A model generated the notes under the pieces. The model had not been told where the DNA came from and did not search any database. It saw only the letters and a list, made by a program, of their open reading frames with translations. This document shows, piece after piece, positions 35,419 through 45,009 of a stretch of 64,000 nucleotides of DNA (its first letter is position 1; every line of letters begins with the position of its first letter). Both the position numbers and the translations under genes were made by a program. Source of the DNA: Motiliproteus sp. SC1-56 (GTDB taxonomy: Bacteria; Pseudomonadota; Gammaproteobacteria; Pseudomonadales; Balneatricaceae); contig NZ_JAEMGS010000004.1 in the NCBI RefSeq assembly GCF_017309075.1, positions 62,001 through 126,000 on the forward strand, in the 5' to 3' direction.

Positions 35419-36526
35419 GGAACGCCTCCAGGGCTAATTCGTTGTGAACCCGGTCGTTGGCGATCCAGTCCGCCAACGGTCCGGCGTGGGCCGCCGCCAG
35501 GGTGACGCCGCTGTGGCAGGTCACCAGGTAGGCGCCGGGATGCTGTTCGGACTGCTGGTAGATCGGGTAGCCGTCGGGGGTCATGACCCGCAACGCGCCC
35601 CAGGCGCGCACCAGCTTGACCTGCTCCAGCAGCGGGAACATGCGCACCGCGCGGGCGGCGATGGCGGCCATCACGTCGGTGGTGGTGCCGGGGTCAAAAC
35701 CCACGTCCTCTTTCGAGTCGCCGCACTGAATGGTGCCTTCACCGGTCTGGCGCACGTGGCCGGTGGGGTAGTCGAGAAAGTGACGCACCCGTTCGGCAAT
35801 CAGCACCTGGCCGCGGTTGGGGATCACCGGCGCCGACAGGCCGACCTGGGGCGCCAGGTCGCGGTTGCCGAGCCCGGCCGCCAGCACCACCTTGCCGGCG
35901 GCGACCGGCTGGCCGCGGGTGTGGATGCGAAAGCCGCCCTCGTTGGGCTCGATTTTCAGCACAGGTCCCTCGGTGGAGAGGAGGCCGCCGCGCTGGTTGA
36001 AGCGCTGCACCATCGCCCGCATCAGCAGCAGCGGGTTGACATGCCCATCCTCCGGGCCCCAGGTGGCGCCGGCCACGGTGGGGCCGATCTCCGGCACCTT
36101 GGCCTTGAGCGCTGTGTGATCGAGCACCTCGAAGGGGTAGTCGCCGCCGAGGGTGTCGCGCATCGCACTCAGCATATCGGCGCGCTGCGCCAGCTCGTCG
36201 TCGCTCAGGCAGACGTAGAGCCCGCCGATCTGCGACAGCTGCAGGTCGACGCCGGTGGCGTCGGTCAGCTCGGCGGCATAGTCCTTCCAGAGGCGGGCGG
36301 AGAGCCGGCTCAGGCGGGCGTACTCCGGGCAGGTGTCACCCTTGCCCTGGACCCAGACCAGGCCGAAGTTGCCGCGCGAGGCACGCAGGGCGATATCGCC
36401 CTCGTCCACCACCGCCACCTTCAGTCCCTGCTCCTGCAGACCCAGCGCCACGGCCAGTCCGACCAGGCCGCCGCCAATGACGGCCACGTCGGCATCGCAG
36501 CGGCCAGGCATCAAACCTGCGCTCAT
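35396..36526 (-). CDS. FAD-dependent amino/imino-acid dehydrogenase subunit (DAO family, HcnC/OoxB-like)
   Basis: A 376-residue DAO-family flavoprotein, the substrate-oxidising subunit. The FAD motif is AVIGGGLVGLAVALGLQEQG and the DAO tail is HSGVTLAAAHAGPLADWIA. In this family it oxidises glycine, D-amino acids, D-hydroxyproline or opines at a C-N bond. It begins 155 bases after the TRAP binding protein, in a gap with three near-copies of CTCAAGCTCGATAAC-like sequence before the ATG. With the two Fe-S subunits it makes a membrane-independent dehydrogenase complex. Confidence 0.88.
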   Translation of the reverse strand: MSAGLMPGRCDADVAVIGGGLVGLAVALGLQEQGLKVAVVDEGDIALRASRGNFGLVWVQGKGDTCPEYARLSRLSARLWKDYAAELTDATGVDLQLSQIGGLYVCLSDDELAQRADMLSAMRDTLGGDYPFEVLDHTALKAKVPEIGPTVAGATWGPEDGHVNPLLLMRAMVQRFNQRGGLLSTEGPVLKIEPNEGGFRIHTRGQPVAAGKVVLAAGLGNRDLAPQVGLSAPVIPNRGQVLIAERVRHFLDYPTGHVRQTGEGTIQCGDSKEDVGFDPGTTTDVMAAIAARAVRMFPLLEQVKLVRAWGALRVMTPDGYPIYQQSEQHPGAYLVTCHSGVTLAAAHAGPLADWIANDRVHNELALEAFHAQRFSL

Positions 36527-36681
36527 GGTTCTTTCTCCAGTGGGATCATCGGTTTGCCCGTTGTCATCGAGCTTGAGTTATCGAGCTTGAGTTATCGGGC
36601 TTGAGTTAACGGGCTTGTGTTATCGGACCTGGGGGCCGGCCGCAGCGGGTGCGGCCGGCAGGTTGGCTCAGCCGGTCCGAA

Positions 36682-37680
36682 TCAGTTGGCGGCCTGGTCC
36701 AGGATCGCCTGACCCCAGTCGGAGCCCACGTCTTCCAGGATCTGCGGCCAGACGTCGGTGCGGACCTTCTGGGCGGCTGCGGCCAGCTCCTCGTCGCTCA
36801 GCTCAACGATGGTGGCGCCGTTATCCGCCAGCTTCTGCTCGTACGCGGCCTGGTCGGCTTTGGCACGGGACCAGCGCTTGGCTTCGAAGTCCAGGGCCGC
36901 TTTTTGCAGGGCCTCGCGGTCTTCGGCGTCCAGGTCAGCCAGGGTCTCGGAGTTGATGATCATGTACCACACCTCGAAGTGGGTGTTCATCGGCAGGTAG
37001 GTCTTGGTGACGTCGCGGAAGGAGGCGTAGTAACCCTCGGCGCCGGAGCCGATCACACCGTCAACCACGCCGGTCTGTACCGCGGTGAAGGCCTCGGAGA
37101 AGGGGATGGGGGAGCTGATGTAGCCCAGGGCGTCGCCGGTCAGCTGAAAGCTTTTGATGCCGGGGACGCGGACCTTGATGCCCTTTTCGGCGTTCACATC
37201 GCCGGGGGCGACGGCGTCACGGTTCAGGGCGATACCGCCGAAGTAGACCGGGTAGGCGGCCAGCATGGTGATGTCCTGCTTGGCGTACAGCTCCTTCATG
37301 GTGTTGTAGATGACACCGTTGGGGCCGTAGATCTTGCGGGCCTGGTCCCAGTTCTCGGCGAGGTAGGGGAAGGAGCTGATCTGCATCTTGCGATCGGCAG
37401 CGGCGGCGGCGGGCTGCACGGCCATGTCCACCGCGCCCACGGAGATCCGCTCCTGCACGGAGGTGTAGTCCCCCAGGGCGCTGGCGGCGTAGATCTTGAC
37501 CTTCACGTCACCGTCGGTGGCCAGCTTCACTTCGCCGGCGAAGGCCTGCAGCTCCTGGTCGATGATCGCGCCCTGGGGCCGCACGTGGCTCAGTTTCAGG
37601 GTGGCGGCCTCGGCGGCAGCAACGGCCCCCAGCGACAGGGAAAGCGTCAGGGCAAGGTTTTTGGTCAGCGTGGTACGCAT
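36682..37680 (-). CDS. dctP: TRAP transporter substrate-binding protein (DctP family)
   Basis: A 332-residue periplasmic binding protein with a signal peptide (about 1-25, cut near AEA). KLSHVRPQGAIIDQELQAFA, LAAYPVYFGGIALNRDAV and VQTGVVDGVIGSGAEGYYA fit the DctP family, and the Arg that binds the carboxylate is in KIKVRVPGIKSFQ-like context. DctP proteins bind organic acids and amino-acid-like solutes with carboxylate groups, which suits an imino or amino acid. It is downstream of dctQ and dctM. Confidence 0.9.
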   Translation of the reverse strand: MRTTLTKNLALTLSLSLGAVAAAEAATLKLSHVRPQGAIIDQELQAFAGEVKLATDGDVKVKIYAASALGDYTSVQERISVGAVDMAVQPAAAAADRKMQISSFPYLAENWDQARKIYGPNGVIYNTMKELYAKQDITMLAAYPVYFGGIALNRDAVAPGDVNAEKGIKVRVPGIKSFQLTGDALGYISSPIPFSEAFTAVQTGVVDGVIGSGAEGYYASFRDVTKTYLPMNTHFEVWYMIINSETLADLDAEDREALQKAALDFEAKRWSRAKADQAAYEQKLADNGATIVELSDEELAAAAQKVRTDVWPQILEDVGSDWGQAILDQAAN

Positions 37681-37738
37681 GATGGTGTTCTCCTTTTTAT
37701 CGTTTTGAGTTCCCGGAGGGGGAGTTGTTAAGCAGTGG

Positions 37739-39037
37739 TTAGTAGCCCAGCATCTGAGGGATGAACTCGGACAGCTCGGGCCAGATCAGAACCAGGGCGA
37801 CGACCGGCAGGTAGCCGAACAGCAGCAGCACCATGGCCGGTTTGATAATCTCGGTGAACTTGACGTTGCCGATGCGGGCGCCCAGGTAGAGGATGCTGGC
37901 ATAGGGAGGCGTCACCCCGCCCATGGCGGTGGTCACGCCCATGATGGCGGCGAACTGGATCGGGCTCACGCCCAGGGCCTCCATCAGCGGCATCAGCAGG
38001 GGCGCGGTCAGGATGATGGCGGTGATGTCGTTAACCACCATGCCGATCAGGAACAGGAACAGGGTCACCAGCAGTAACAGCAGGGTCTTGTCCTCGGTGA
38101 TCTCGAAGATCGCCTCCACCAGCGCCTGGGGAATGTCCTCCATCACGAAGATCTGGCTCAGCATCAGGCTGAACAGGATCATGATCAGGATCGCGCCGAC
38201 GGCGGTGGCGGACTCCTTGCCGGACTCCAGGAACGATTTCCAGCTCAACCCTTTGTAGATCATGAAGCCTACCGGCAGGGCGTAGATCACGGCCACGGCG
38301 GCGGCCTCGGTCGGGGTCATCACGCCGCCGTAGATACCGCCGAGGATGATGGCGGGCATCAGCAATGCCGGGATCGCGTGAACGGTGTTGTTCCCCGCCT
38401 GCTTGACCATCTCGCCAAAGGATACCGGCTCGTCCAGCACCAGGTCGAACTTGCGGGACATGACCAGGTTGACCACGGCAAAGTTGAACATGATCAGCAG
38501 ACCCGGGCCGAGGGTCGCCAGGAAACTCGCCAGAATCGATGTCTCGGTCACCCAGCCAAAGACGATCATGGTGACGCTGGGGGGAATCAGCAGGCCCAGG
38601 ATGGAGGAGTTGGCGATCAGCGCGGTGGCGTAGGCGCGGGGATAGCCCTTGCGCTCCATCTCCGGAATCAGCAGCGGGCCGATGGCGGCGATACCGGTGA
38701 GACCGGAGCCAGAGATGGCGCCGATAATGGCGCAGCTGACGGAGGCGACCACCCCCAGCCCGCCCCGAATGCGGCCGACAAAGACGTTGACGAACTTCAG
38801 CAGACTGGCGGCGATGCCGCTCACGCTCATGATGGTGCCGGCGAACACGAACAGGGGAATGGCCAGCAGCACGGGGTTGGTCAACTGGCCGAAGCCCCAG
38901 AGCATCATCCCCTTCATGGTGGCGTCACCCACCAGGGTCATCACCATCAGGCCGGCGCCGAAGCAGTAGGGCAGCGGTACGCCCAGGCTCAACAGGAAGA
39001 CCAGTACCAAAAAGGAAAGCAGGGCGATCTCAACCAT
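37739..39037 (-). CDS. dctM: TRAP transporter large permease (DctM family)
   Basis: A 432-residue membrane protein with about 12 helices, the sodium-driven channel of a TRAP transporter. Family segments ISGSGLTGIAAIGPLLIPEM, NSSILGLLIPPSVTMIVFG and MTPTEAAAVAVIYALPVG are clear. ATG at 39037 (MVEIALLSFLVL) is used; the frame is open 27 codons further up, inside dctQ, but the family starts here. It overlaps dctQ by 8 bases. Confidence 0.93.
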   Translation of the reverse strand: MVEIALLSFLVLVFLLSLGVPLPYCFGAGLMVMTLVGDATMKGMMLWGFGQLTNPVLLAIPLFVFAGTIMSVSGIAASLLKFVNVFVGRIRGGLGVVASVSCAIIGAISGSGLTGIAAIGPLLIPEMERKGYPRAYATALIANSSILGLLIPPSVTMIVFGWVTETSILASFLATLGPGLLIMFNFAVVNLVMSRKFDLVLDEPVSFGEMVKQAGNNTVHAIPALLMPAIILGGIYGGVMTPTEAAAVAVIYALPVGFMIYKGLSWKSFLESGKESATAVGAILIMILFSLMLSQIFVMEDIPQALVEAIFEITEDKTLLLLLVTLFLFLIGMVVNDITAIILTAPLLMPLMEALGVSPIQFAAIMGVTTAMGGVTPPYASILYLGARIGNVKFTEIIKPAMVLLLFGYLPVVALVLIWPELSEFIPQMLGY

Positions 39038-39590
39038 GGGTCTTGTCCTCGTGATGCTCCAGAATCTCGAACTCGTCCAGTTCGCTGGTGTGGGGATGCT
39101 CATGGTCGATGGGGGCATCCAGTTCCTTGCCGCCGCGCAGCAGCGCCCGAATATGGCCGTACAGGTGCCAGGCCACGTAGAGGCTCATCGCCGCCAGGGC
39201 CGTGAACAGCGCCGACTCGTAGATGAGCGTGGGCAGGTAAAGGGTGGGCGTCTCCTTCCCGACCCGAATGGCGTAGCGCAGGTAATCCCAGGCCCAGGTG
39301 GTGAGCCAGATCGAGATGATGAGACTGAGGCTTTCCGAAATCACCAGCAGGATATGGCGGGCCCGCTCGGTGCTGAGGAAGATCTCGAGGACGTTGGCGC
39401 GGATCTGGGTATCCTCGCGGGAGGCATTGACCGCGCCCAGGGCGTAGAGCCAGAGGGTGGGGATCATGGCCACCTCCTCCAGCCCCATGATGGGGGTTTC
39501 AAATACGTAGCGCGTGATCACCTGCACGAACTGGAAGCCGGCCACGGTGCTGATCAGTAACGCCAGCGTATAGCGAAAGAGCTTCTCCAT
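39030..39590 (-). CDS. dctQ: TRAP transporter small permease (DctQ family)
   Basis: A 186-residue membrane protein with four predicted helices, the small integral partner of DctM. The conserved VTRYVFETPIMGLEEVAMIP follows the first helix and WLYALGAVNASREDTQIRAN the second. The C-terminal tail is unusually acidic and His-rich (DHEHPHTSELDEFEILEHHE). It is the first gene of the operon, divergent from a LysR gene 171 bases away. Confidence 0.92.
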   Translation of the reverse strand: MEKLFRYTLALLISTVAGFQFVQVITRYVFETPIMGLEEVAMIPTLWLYALGAVNASREDTQIRANVLEIFLSTERARHILLVISESLSLIISIWLTTWAWDYLRYAIRVGKETPTLYLPTLIYESALFTALAAMSLYVAWHLYGHIRALLRGGKELDAPIDHEHPHTSELDEFEILEHHEDKTHG

Positions 39591-39673
39591 TTTGTTATCT
39601 CTTTAATTGGAGGCTTTATGAGGCTTTTTAGTATTTGTCGCCTCATTTCCGTATGGGTCGTAGTGTCTTAGTA

Positions 39674-39715
39674 TTATCAAATAACATCAAATCGTTTGTT
39701 TTGAGTACTTGATAA
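39674..39715. promoter_or_regulatory. Inverted repeats in the dctQ-lysR divergent promoter
   Basis: TTATCAA at 39674-39680 and TTGATAA at 39709-39715 form an inverted repeat around a shorter one, CAAA-TCG-TTTG (39688-39698). The stretch is AT-rich inside a GC-rich neighbourhood and lies 47 bases before the LysR ATG. Position and T-N-A dyads suit LysR-type operators; no binding has been shown. Confidence 0.5.
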
Positions 39716-39761
39716 CATGGTGTTATAAGATTGGCGGCATAGACGTAGACGGGGGCAGCAG

Positions 39762-40691
39762 ATGGCGCGAATCAGTTTCAGGCAGGTGGAGGCCTTTCGG
39801 GCGGTGATGATCGCCGGCACCACCACCGGTGCGGCGGAGATTCTCTATATCTCTCAGCCGGCGGTGAGCCGCCTGCTGAGCGACTTCGAAGAGAGCGTCG
39901 GGGTGCAATTGTTTGAGCGCCAGAAGAAACGCCTGGTGCCCACCCCCGAGGCGATGATCCTGTTCGAAGAGGTGGAGAAGTCTTTTGTCGGGATCGAGAA
40001 GCTGGCCCGCACCGCTGAGGAGCTGAAAGTGTTCCACCGCGGCACCCTGCGGATCGTCTGCCTGCCGGCGCTGGCCCAGGATTTCCTGCCGGCGGTGGTG
40101 AGCGAATTCATGGCGCGCCACGAGGGGGTGGCCGTGACCCTGCAGGTGCGCAGCTCGCAACAGGTAGCCGACTGGATCGCCAACCAGCATTTCGATATCG
40201 GCCTGTCCGCGATCAAGGTGTCCGACCCGGCCATCGAAGTGCGGGAGCTGGCCAGCAGCCGGCTGCTCTGCGCGCTCCCTCCCGGGCACCGGTTGGCGGA
40301 AAAGACGGTGATTGTCCCCGAGGACCTGGAGGGCGAGCAGTTCGTCTCCCTCGGCACCGAACAGAGCGTGCGCTACAAGGTGGACGAGGTGTTTGAAAAA
40401 GCCGGGGTGCAGCGCAAGCTGCTGTTTGACACCCAGGTCTCCCACGTCGCCTGCGCCTACGTGCTGGCCGGCGGCGGAGTGTCGCTGGTGGACCCGGTGA
40501 CCGCCATCAACTACGCCCGCCAGGGGCTGGAGGTCAGGCGTTTCGAGCCGGCGATCCCCTTTAACTACAACATTCTCTACCCGATCACCCGCTCCCAGTC
40601 GCAGCTGGGCAAGGAGTTCAGCCAGTTGCTGCAAAAGCGCCTGAGACAGATGTCGGATCGTTCGAACGGGCTTTTTTGCACTCAGGGTTAA
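39762..40691 (+). CDS. LysR family transcriptional regulator
   Basis: A 309-residue LysR regulator. The winged helix-turn-helix is at residues 1-60 (RQVEAFRAVMIAGTTTGAAE, then SQPAVSRLLSDFEESVGVQL), followed by the two-part effector-binding domain. It is divergent from the TRAP-dehydrogenase-RidA operon and most likely controls it in response to the transported solute. The helix-turn-helix resembles regulators of opine and amino-acid catabolism (OccR/NocR group). AGATGG gives a poor ribosome site. Confidence 0.9.
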   Translation: MARISFRQVEAFRAVMIAGTTTGAAEILYISQPAVSRLLSDFEESVGVQLFERQKKRLVPTPEAMILFEEVEKSFVGIEKLARTAEELKVFHRGTLRIVCLPALAQDFLPAVVSEFMARHEGVAVTLQVRSSQQVADWIANQHFDIGLSAIKVSDPAIEVRELASSRLLCALPPGHRLAEKTVIVPEDLEGEQFVSLGTEQSVRYKVDEVFEKAGVQRKLLFDTQVSHVACAYVLAGGGVSLVDPVTAINYARQGLEVRRFEPAIPFNYNILYPITRSQSQLGKEFSQLLQKRLRQMSDRSNGLFCTQG

Positions 40692-41208
40692 GCCGGCTCC
40701 CCAATGCACCCCGGTGTCACCGGCTCATCTAAATGACCGCCTCCTCGTTACCGACCATTTCCTAAAAATCACCGTCGTCACGCTGATCCCCAAGCCCGGC
40801 GACTTCGCCGGAACAGTCGTTGCCCTGGGCTCCTTGAAACTTACCCTTGCTGACATAGGGTTAATACGGGCACTGATGTCCACTGTTCGACCCAACATCG
40901 AACGGTTTGGGAGAGCAACATGGCCGGAGTAAGCGGAAGCGATCACGAACCTTGGAAGCAGCTGTCCAAAAAACCGATACCTGCGCCGTGCGCAGGTATC
41001 GGTACCGGAAGAGCTGGAGGCCATGGATCGGTACCAGCAAAGGGCGGACGCCACGTTTCCTCAACGGCACGGAGACTACCCATGAGTAACATGACCCAGG
41101 GTTGGCTCGCGTACATGTTCGACATCGGTGTCGCCTACAGGAGGGGACGGAGCGGGTTATCGACCAACGCCCCAGCGCCGACCGAGGCGTCTGCCCCCCA
41201 TGCCCATC
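40692..41208. other. 517-base intergenic region with a 13-base-pair hairpin
   Basis: No gene is supported. CCGATACCTGCGC (40974-40986), loop CGT, and its exact complement (40990-41002) form a strong hairpin; on the plus strand it is preceded by AAAAAA, so on the minus strand it is followed by TTTTTT and could terminate transcription coming from the right. Short frames such as one ending RYQQRADATFPQRHGDYP near 41082 may be gene debris. Confidence 0.5.
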
Positions 41209-41934
41209 TCACGCCTGCAGCATCTTGCGCCTCAGGTAGGCGATCTGCACCTGATGGGGCAGCGCCTTGGGACAACTGTCCTCGCAGCCGAGCAGGCTCA
41301 TGCAGCCGAACACCCCGTCCTCGCTGCCGATCACCTCGTAGTAGTCAGCGTCATCGCGCCCATCCCGGGGGTCGAGGCGAAAGCGTGCCAGCTTCATAAA
41401 GCCCACGGCGCCTAGGAAGCTCTCCTTCATCCGCTTGGTGGCGCAGGCGGCCACGCAGCAGCCGCACTCGATGCAGCGGTCTAGTTCGTAGATCGCCTCG
41501 GCCAGCGCCGGTTCCATCCGTTCCTCCAGGACGTGGATGTTGCCGGCCTTTTCCCGGTGGACCCACCCCTCGATCCGCTCGCTCATGGCGCGCATGAAGC
41601 GACCGGTGTCAACCGACAGGTCGCCGATCAGTTCAAAGGCGGGCAGCGGGTGGAGGGTGAACTCCCCGGCGGGGGAGGCGGTGGTGAGGGTGCGGCAGGT
41701 CAGCCCTGGCTTGCCGTTGATCACCATCGCGCAGCTGCCGCAGATACCGGCGCGGCAGACGAAATCGAACTTGAGACTGGGGTCCTGCTCCTCCCGCAGC
41801 TTGTTCAGGGCGATAAAGAGGGTCATGCCGTCGCTCTCCGGCAACTGGTAGCGCTGCATGCGGGGCTGGTCGCCCTCGAGCCGGGGGTCGAAGCGGAAGA
41901 TGTTCAGGGTCAGGGTACGACCGGATGCGTTCAT
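41209..41934 (-). CDS. frdB: Fumarate reductase iron-sulfur subunit
   Basis: A 241-residue subunit that carries electrons from the heme b subunit to FrdA. The [2Fe-2S] ligands are in [19 protein letters not shown], the [4Fe-4S] ligands in [13 protein letters not shown] and the [3Fe-4S] ligands in [16 protein letters not shown]. Length and spacing match the Wolinella FrdB type. It is third in frdC-frdA-frdB; its ATG overlaps the frdA stop by 4 bases. The enzyme could also run as a succinate dehydrogenase. Confidence 0.94.
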   Translation of the reverse strand: MNASGRTLTLNIFRFDPRLEGDQPRMQRYQLPESDGMTLFIALNKLREEQDPSLKFDFVCRAGICGSCAMVINGKPGLTCRTLTTASPAGEFTLHPLPAFELIGDLSVDTGRFMRAMSERIEGWVHREKAGNIHVLEERMEPALAEAIYELDRCIECGCCVAACATKRMKESFLGAVGFMKLARFRLDPRDGRDDADYYEVIGSEDGVFGCMSLLGCEDSCPKALPHQVQIAYLRRKMLQA

Positions 41935-43895
41935 GACTCCTCCACGCCGGAGCGCTGGTTGCGGGGGCGGTGTTTTTCCGGCACCTCAAAGGGCATGGCC
42001 GCGGCCTGACGGGCGAAGCGGTCGGCGTCGGGGCCCAGGGCCTCCAGCCGGGCGTCGAGCTCGGCCTGACGTTTTGCGGTATCCGGGTGGTGGCGGGTGC
42101 GGTCCTCGCCGTAGCCCCGGGAGCCGGGGGGCAGCTCCATGGCCATGATATCCAGAGGCTCGTATTCCAGCACCAGTTCGTCACCCCGTTGAAAGTAGAG
42201 ACTGCGCTTGAGCCAATGGAGATCGTCCCGGTCGGGGTAGTCCTCCCGGGCGTGGGCGCCGCGGCTCTCGGTGCGGGCCAGGGCACCCCGGGCGGTACAG
42301 AGGGCCAGCTTGAGCATTCGAGGCAGCGCCATTGCCAGCTCCAGTTCGGGATTGGCGTGGCGCACCCGGTGACTGAGCGCGAGCTTCTGGCTGCGCTCGA
42401 ACAGCGCCTCGAGCTCGGCCACAGCCGCCTCCAGCTCCGGACCGTTGCGGAAGATGCCCACCTTCTCGGTCATGATCGCCCGCATCCGCTCGCGCAGGGG
42501 GAAGGCGCTCTCCCCCTCCTCCCTGGCCAGCAGGGTGTCAATCTTCGACTGTTCGGCGGCCACGAACCCCTCGATGACGCCGCTGTCGATCGCCACCGAG
42601 TGCTGCTGGCAGAAGTCGGCCACGTATTCGCCGACGATCATTCCCGCCACCACCGTCTCGGCCACCGAGTTGCCCCCCAGGCGGTTGAAGCCGTGCAGAT
42701 CCCAGCAGGCTGCCTCGCCGGCGGCGAAGAGCCCCTTCAGGTGGGTGCTCTCACCCCGCTGGTCGGTGCGGATACCCCCCATGGAGTAGTGTTGGGAGGG
42801 ACGCACAGGAATGAAGTCCACCGCCGGGTCGATCCCCAGGAAGGATTCACAGATCTCCCTGACCTCCCGCAGGTTCTTCTCAATGTGTTCGCGACCGAGG
42901 ATGGTGATATCCAGCCACAGGTGGTCGCCGTAGGGGGACGGCACCCCCTTGCCCTTGCGCATGTGTTCGGTCATGCGCCGGGAGACCACGTCCCGGGAGG
43001 CCAGCTCCGCCTTTTCCGGCTCGTAATCGGGCATGAAACGGTGGCCATCCACGTCCCGCAGCACCCCGCCGTCGCCCCGGCACCCCTCGGTGGTAAGGAT
43101 CGCCGCCGGCACGATGGCGGTGGGGTGAAACTGGATCGCCTCCATGTTGGCCAGTGGCGCTACCCCGGTCTCCAGGGCAATGGCGGCGCCCATGCCGTCG
43201 CAGACCAGGGCGTTGGTGGAGATGGCGTAGAGGCGCCCGAAGCCGCCGGTGGCGAGGGTGGTGGCCTTGGCCACGTAGGCGATTAGCTCGCCGGTGACCA
43301 GGTCCCGCACCACCGCCCCGTGGCAGCGGTTGTCCTGGTGGATCAGGGCGATCGCCTGCTTGCGCTCGTGAACCGGGATCTTCAGCTCGATCGCCTTGTT
43401 GTCCATGGCGTAGAGCATGCTGTGGCCGGTGCCGTCGGAGGTGTAGCAGGTGCGCCATTTCTTGGTGCCGCCGAAATCCCGGGCGGTGATCAGGCCGTGA
43501 TCGGCGGGCTCTTCGGTGATGGTGATCTTCTGGGCGTTGACGATGGCGGTGCGCTCCCCCTGCTGGACCCGGTTCCAGGGCACCCCCCAGTGGGCCAGCT
43601 CGCGCACCGCCTTGGGGGCCACGTGGCAGAACATTCGCGCCACCGTCTGGTCGCAGCCCCAGTCGCTGCCCTTGACGGTGTCGGCGAAGTGGACGTCCTC
43701 GTTGTCTTCCTTGCCCTTGCTGGCGGAGGCGAGGCTCGCCTGCATCCCCCCCTGGGCCGCGGCCGAGTGGGAGCGTTTGGCCGGAATCAGCGAGAGCACC
43801 AGGGCATCCAGCCCCCGCTGTTTGCTGGCAATGGCGACGCGCAACCCCGCCAGGCCGCCGCCGATGACCAGAGAGTCCGTATAGACGATCTTCAT
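41931..43895 (-). CDS. frdA: Fumarate reductase flavoprotein subunit
   Basis: A 654-residue FrdA, close to the 656 residues of Wolinella succinogenes FrdA. The FAD motif is [20 protein letters not shown]; the covalent FAD link is His43 in [14 protein letters not shown]. Active-site segments [25 protein letters not shown] and [12 protein letters not shown] (catalytic Arg) and the second FAD loop [16 protein letters not shown] are intact. ATG at 43895 overlaps the frdC stop by 4 bases. A far longer frame upstream reads through frdC and is not real. Confidence 0.95.
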   Translation of the reverse strand: MKIVYTDSLVIGGGLAGLRVAIASKQRGLDALVLSLIPAKRSHSAAAQGGMQASLASASKGKEDNEDVHFADTVKGSDWGCDQTVARMFCHVAPKAVRELAHWGVPWNRVQQGERTAIVNAQKITITEEPADHGLITARDFGGTKKWRTCYTSDGTGHSMLYAMDNKAIELKIPVHERKQAIALIHQDNRCHGAVVRDLVTGELIAYVAKATTLATGGFGRLYAISTNALVCDGMGAAIALETGVAPLANMEAIQFHPTAIVPAAILTTEGCRGDGGVLRDVDGHRFMPDYEPEKAELASRDVVSRRMTEHMRKGKGVPSPYGDHLWLDITILGREHIEKNLREVREICESFLGIDPAVDFIPVRPSQHYSMGGIRTDQRGESTHLKGLFAAGEAACWDLHGFNRLGGNSVAETVVAGMIVGEYVADFCQQHSVAIDSGVIEGFVAAEQSKIDTLLAREEGESAFPLRERMRAIMTEKVGIFRNGPELEAAVAELEALFERSQKLALSHRVRHANPELELAMALPRMLKLALCTARGALARTESRGAHAREDYPDRDDLHWLKRSLYFQRGDELVLEYEPLDIMAMELPPGSRGYGEDRTRHHPDTAKRQAELDARLEALGPDADRFARQAAAMPFEVPEKHRPRNQRSGVEES

Positions 43896-44620
43896 AAGGC
43901 GCCCCCCTGTTCCAGTCCGATGCGGACAAACACGGCCAGGGTCGCCAGCCCGAGCAAGATAAAGAGCCCCGAGGCGGCCCACTTGAGCCGCTGCAACCGC
44001 AGCCGGGTGCGGCGGGGATCCCTGGAGGGAAAGAGGTTCCACTTGATCGCCAGCCGGTAGAGACCGATGGCGCCGTGCAGTTCGGCCACCAGTAGCAGGG
44101 GCAGGTAGAGTATCCAGAAGCCCCCGGCTACGATGCGCATGGCGGAGCCTTCGGGGCCGATGGTCTCGGGCAGGGCGAACATGGTGAAGAGGTGGGCCGG
44201 CACCAGGAAGAGGATGATCACGCCGGTCAGGGCCTGCAGGCTCCACTGGCGGGTATCGGCATGGTCCAGCAGTTGCTGGGAGTGGCGCAGTTCCCGGTAT
44301 TGGTGCCAGTTCGAGGGCAGTTTGCGCATCGCCAGCAACGCATGCACCACCACCAGCAGGGTGATCGCCAGGGCGATCACCGAGACGATCACCGGGTAGC
44401 CCTCGCCGTGGGGGGAGAGGAAGGCGCCCTCCATGGCCCGGGTCACCCAGGCCATGGCCTCCTTGCCCAGCAGAATGCTGGAGACCAGCAGCAGGTGGGC
44501 CCAGAGAAAGAGCGCCAGCAGAAACCCTGACAGGCTCTGCCACAGATCGAGCCGGGCGGCGGTGCGCCGGCCGCTCGGATCCCAGGTGAGGAGACGAAGG
44601 TAGTTCCGCTGTTCCGCCAT
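43892..44620 (-). CDS. frdC: Fumarate reductase diheme cytochrome b subunit
   Basis: A 242-residue membrane protein with five helices. Four histidines stand where the two b hemes are held in Wolinella FrdC: His42 (FLWAHL), His93 (VVHALL), His143 (VPAHLF) and His182 (AELHGAIG). Glu180, two residues before the last, matches the E-pathway glutamate of the Wolinella enzyme, and Glu64 matches its quinol-site glutamate allowing for a two-residue offset. The subunit anchors FrdAB and exchanges electrons with menaquinol or another low-potential quinol. First gene of the operon. Confidence 0.92.
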   Translation of the reverse strand: MAEQRNYLRLLTWDPSGRRTAARLDLWQSLSGFLLALFLWAHLLLVSSILLGKEAMAWVTRAMEGAFLSPHGEGYPVIVSVIALAITLLVVVHALLAMRKLPSNWHQYRELRHSQQLLDHADTRQWSLQALTGVIILFLVPAHLFTMFALPETIGPEGSAMRIVAGGFWILYLPLLLVAELHGAIGLYRLAIKWNLFPSRDPRRTRLRLQRLKWAASGLFILLGLATLAVFVRIGLEQGGAL

Positions 44621-44784
44621 AAAAGGCGCCCTCCTGGATCAGGGGTAATAAAATCAGTTCCAGGCAGATGGAGCCACCGGGCCCGACCGCGTCACCCGGC
44701 CATGCCTCGCCAGCATACCCTTCCCCGCCGGGCTCTATCACTACATGATGGTCAATTGATGGACGCAGATCAAAAGGGAGAGGA

Positions 44785-45009
44785 TCAGTGTTCTGCGGCT
44801 TCCAGCAAGATCTTCATCTTTTCGGCACCGAACTCCACGATGTCGCCGGCGTAGATCTTTTTCCGTTTGCGGGTCTCCACCTCGCCGTTGACCCGCACCT
44901 GGCCTTCCTCAATCGCCGCCTTGGCTTCACCGCCGCTGGGTAGCACCCCCTCGAATTTGAGAATTTTGTAAAGTTCGACGGGTTCTCTGGAAATTTCGAC
45001 ATTCCGCAT
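44785..45009 (-). CDS. RNA-binding S4 domain protein (YbcJ-like)
   Basis: A 74-residue protein that is essentially one S4 domain: [20 protein letters not shown], then [20 protein letters not shown]. The GGEAKxxI...VxVNGE pattern and length match E. coli YbcJ. It binds RNA; the target is unknown. ATG at 45009 has AGGAG seven bases upstream; the frame is open 17 codons higher without support. Confidence 0.9.
   Translation of the reverse strand: MRNVEISREPVELYKILKFEGVLPSGGEAKAAIEEGQVRVNGEVETRKRKKIYAGDIVEFGAEKMKILLEAAEH

Noticed and set aside
43896-44741. An N-terminal extension of frdA of about 280 residues in the same frame
   Set aside because: It reads through frdC in another frame. FrdA homologues start at the [14 protein letters not shown] position, overlapped by the frdC stop as ATGA.
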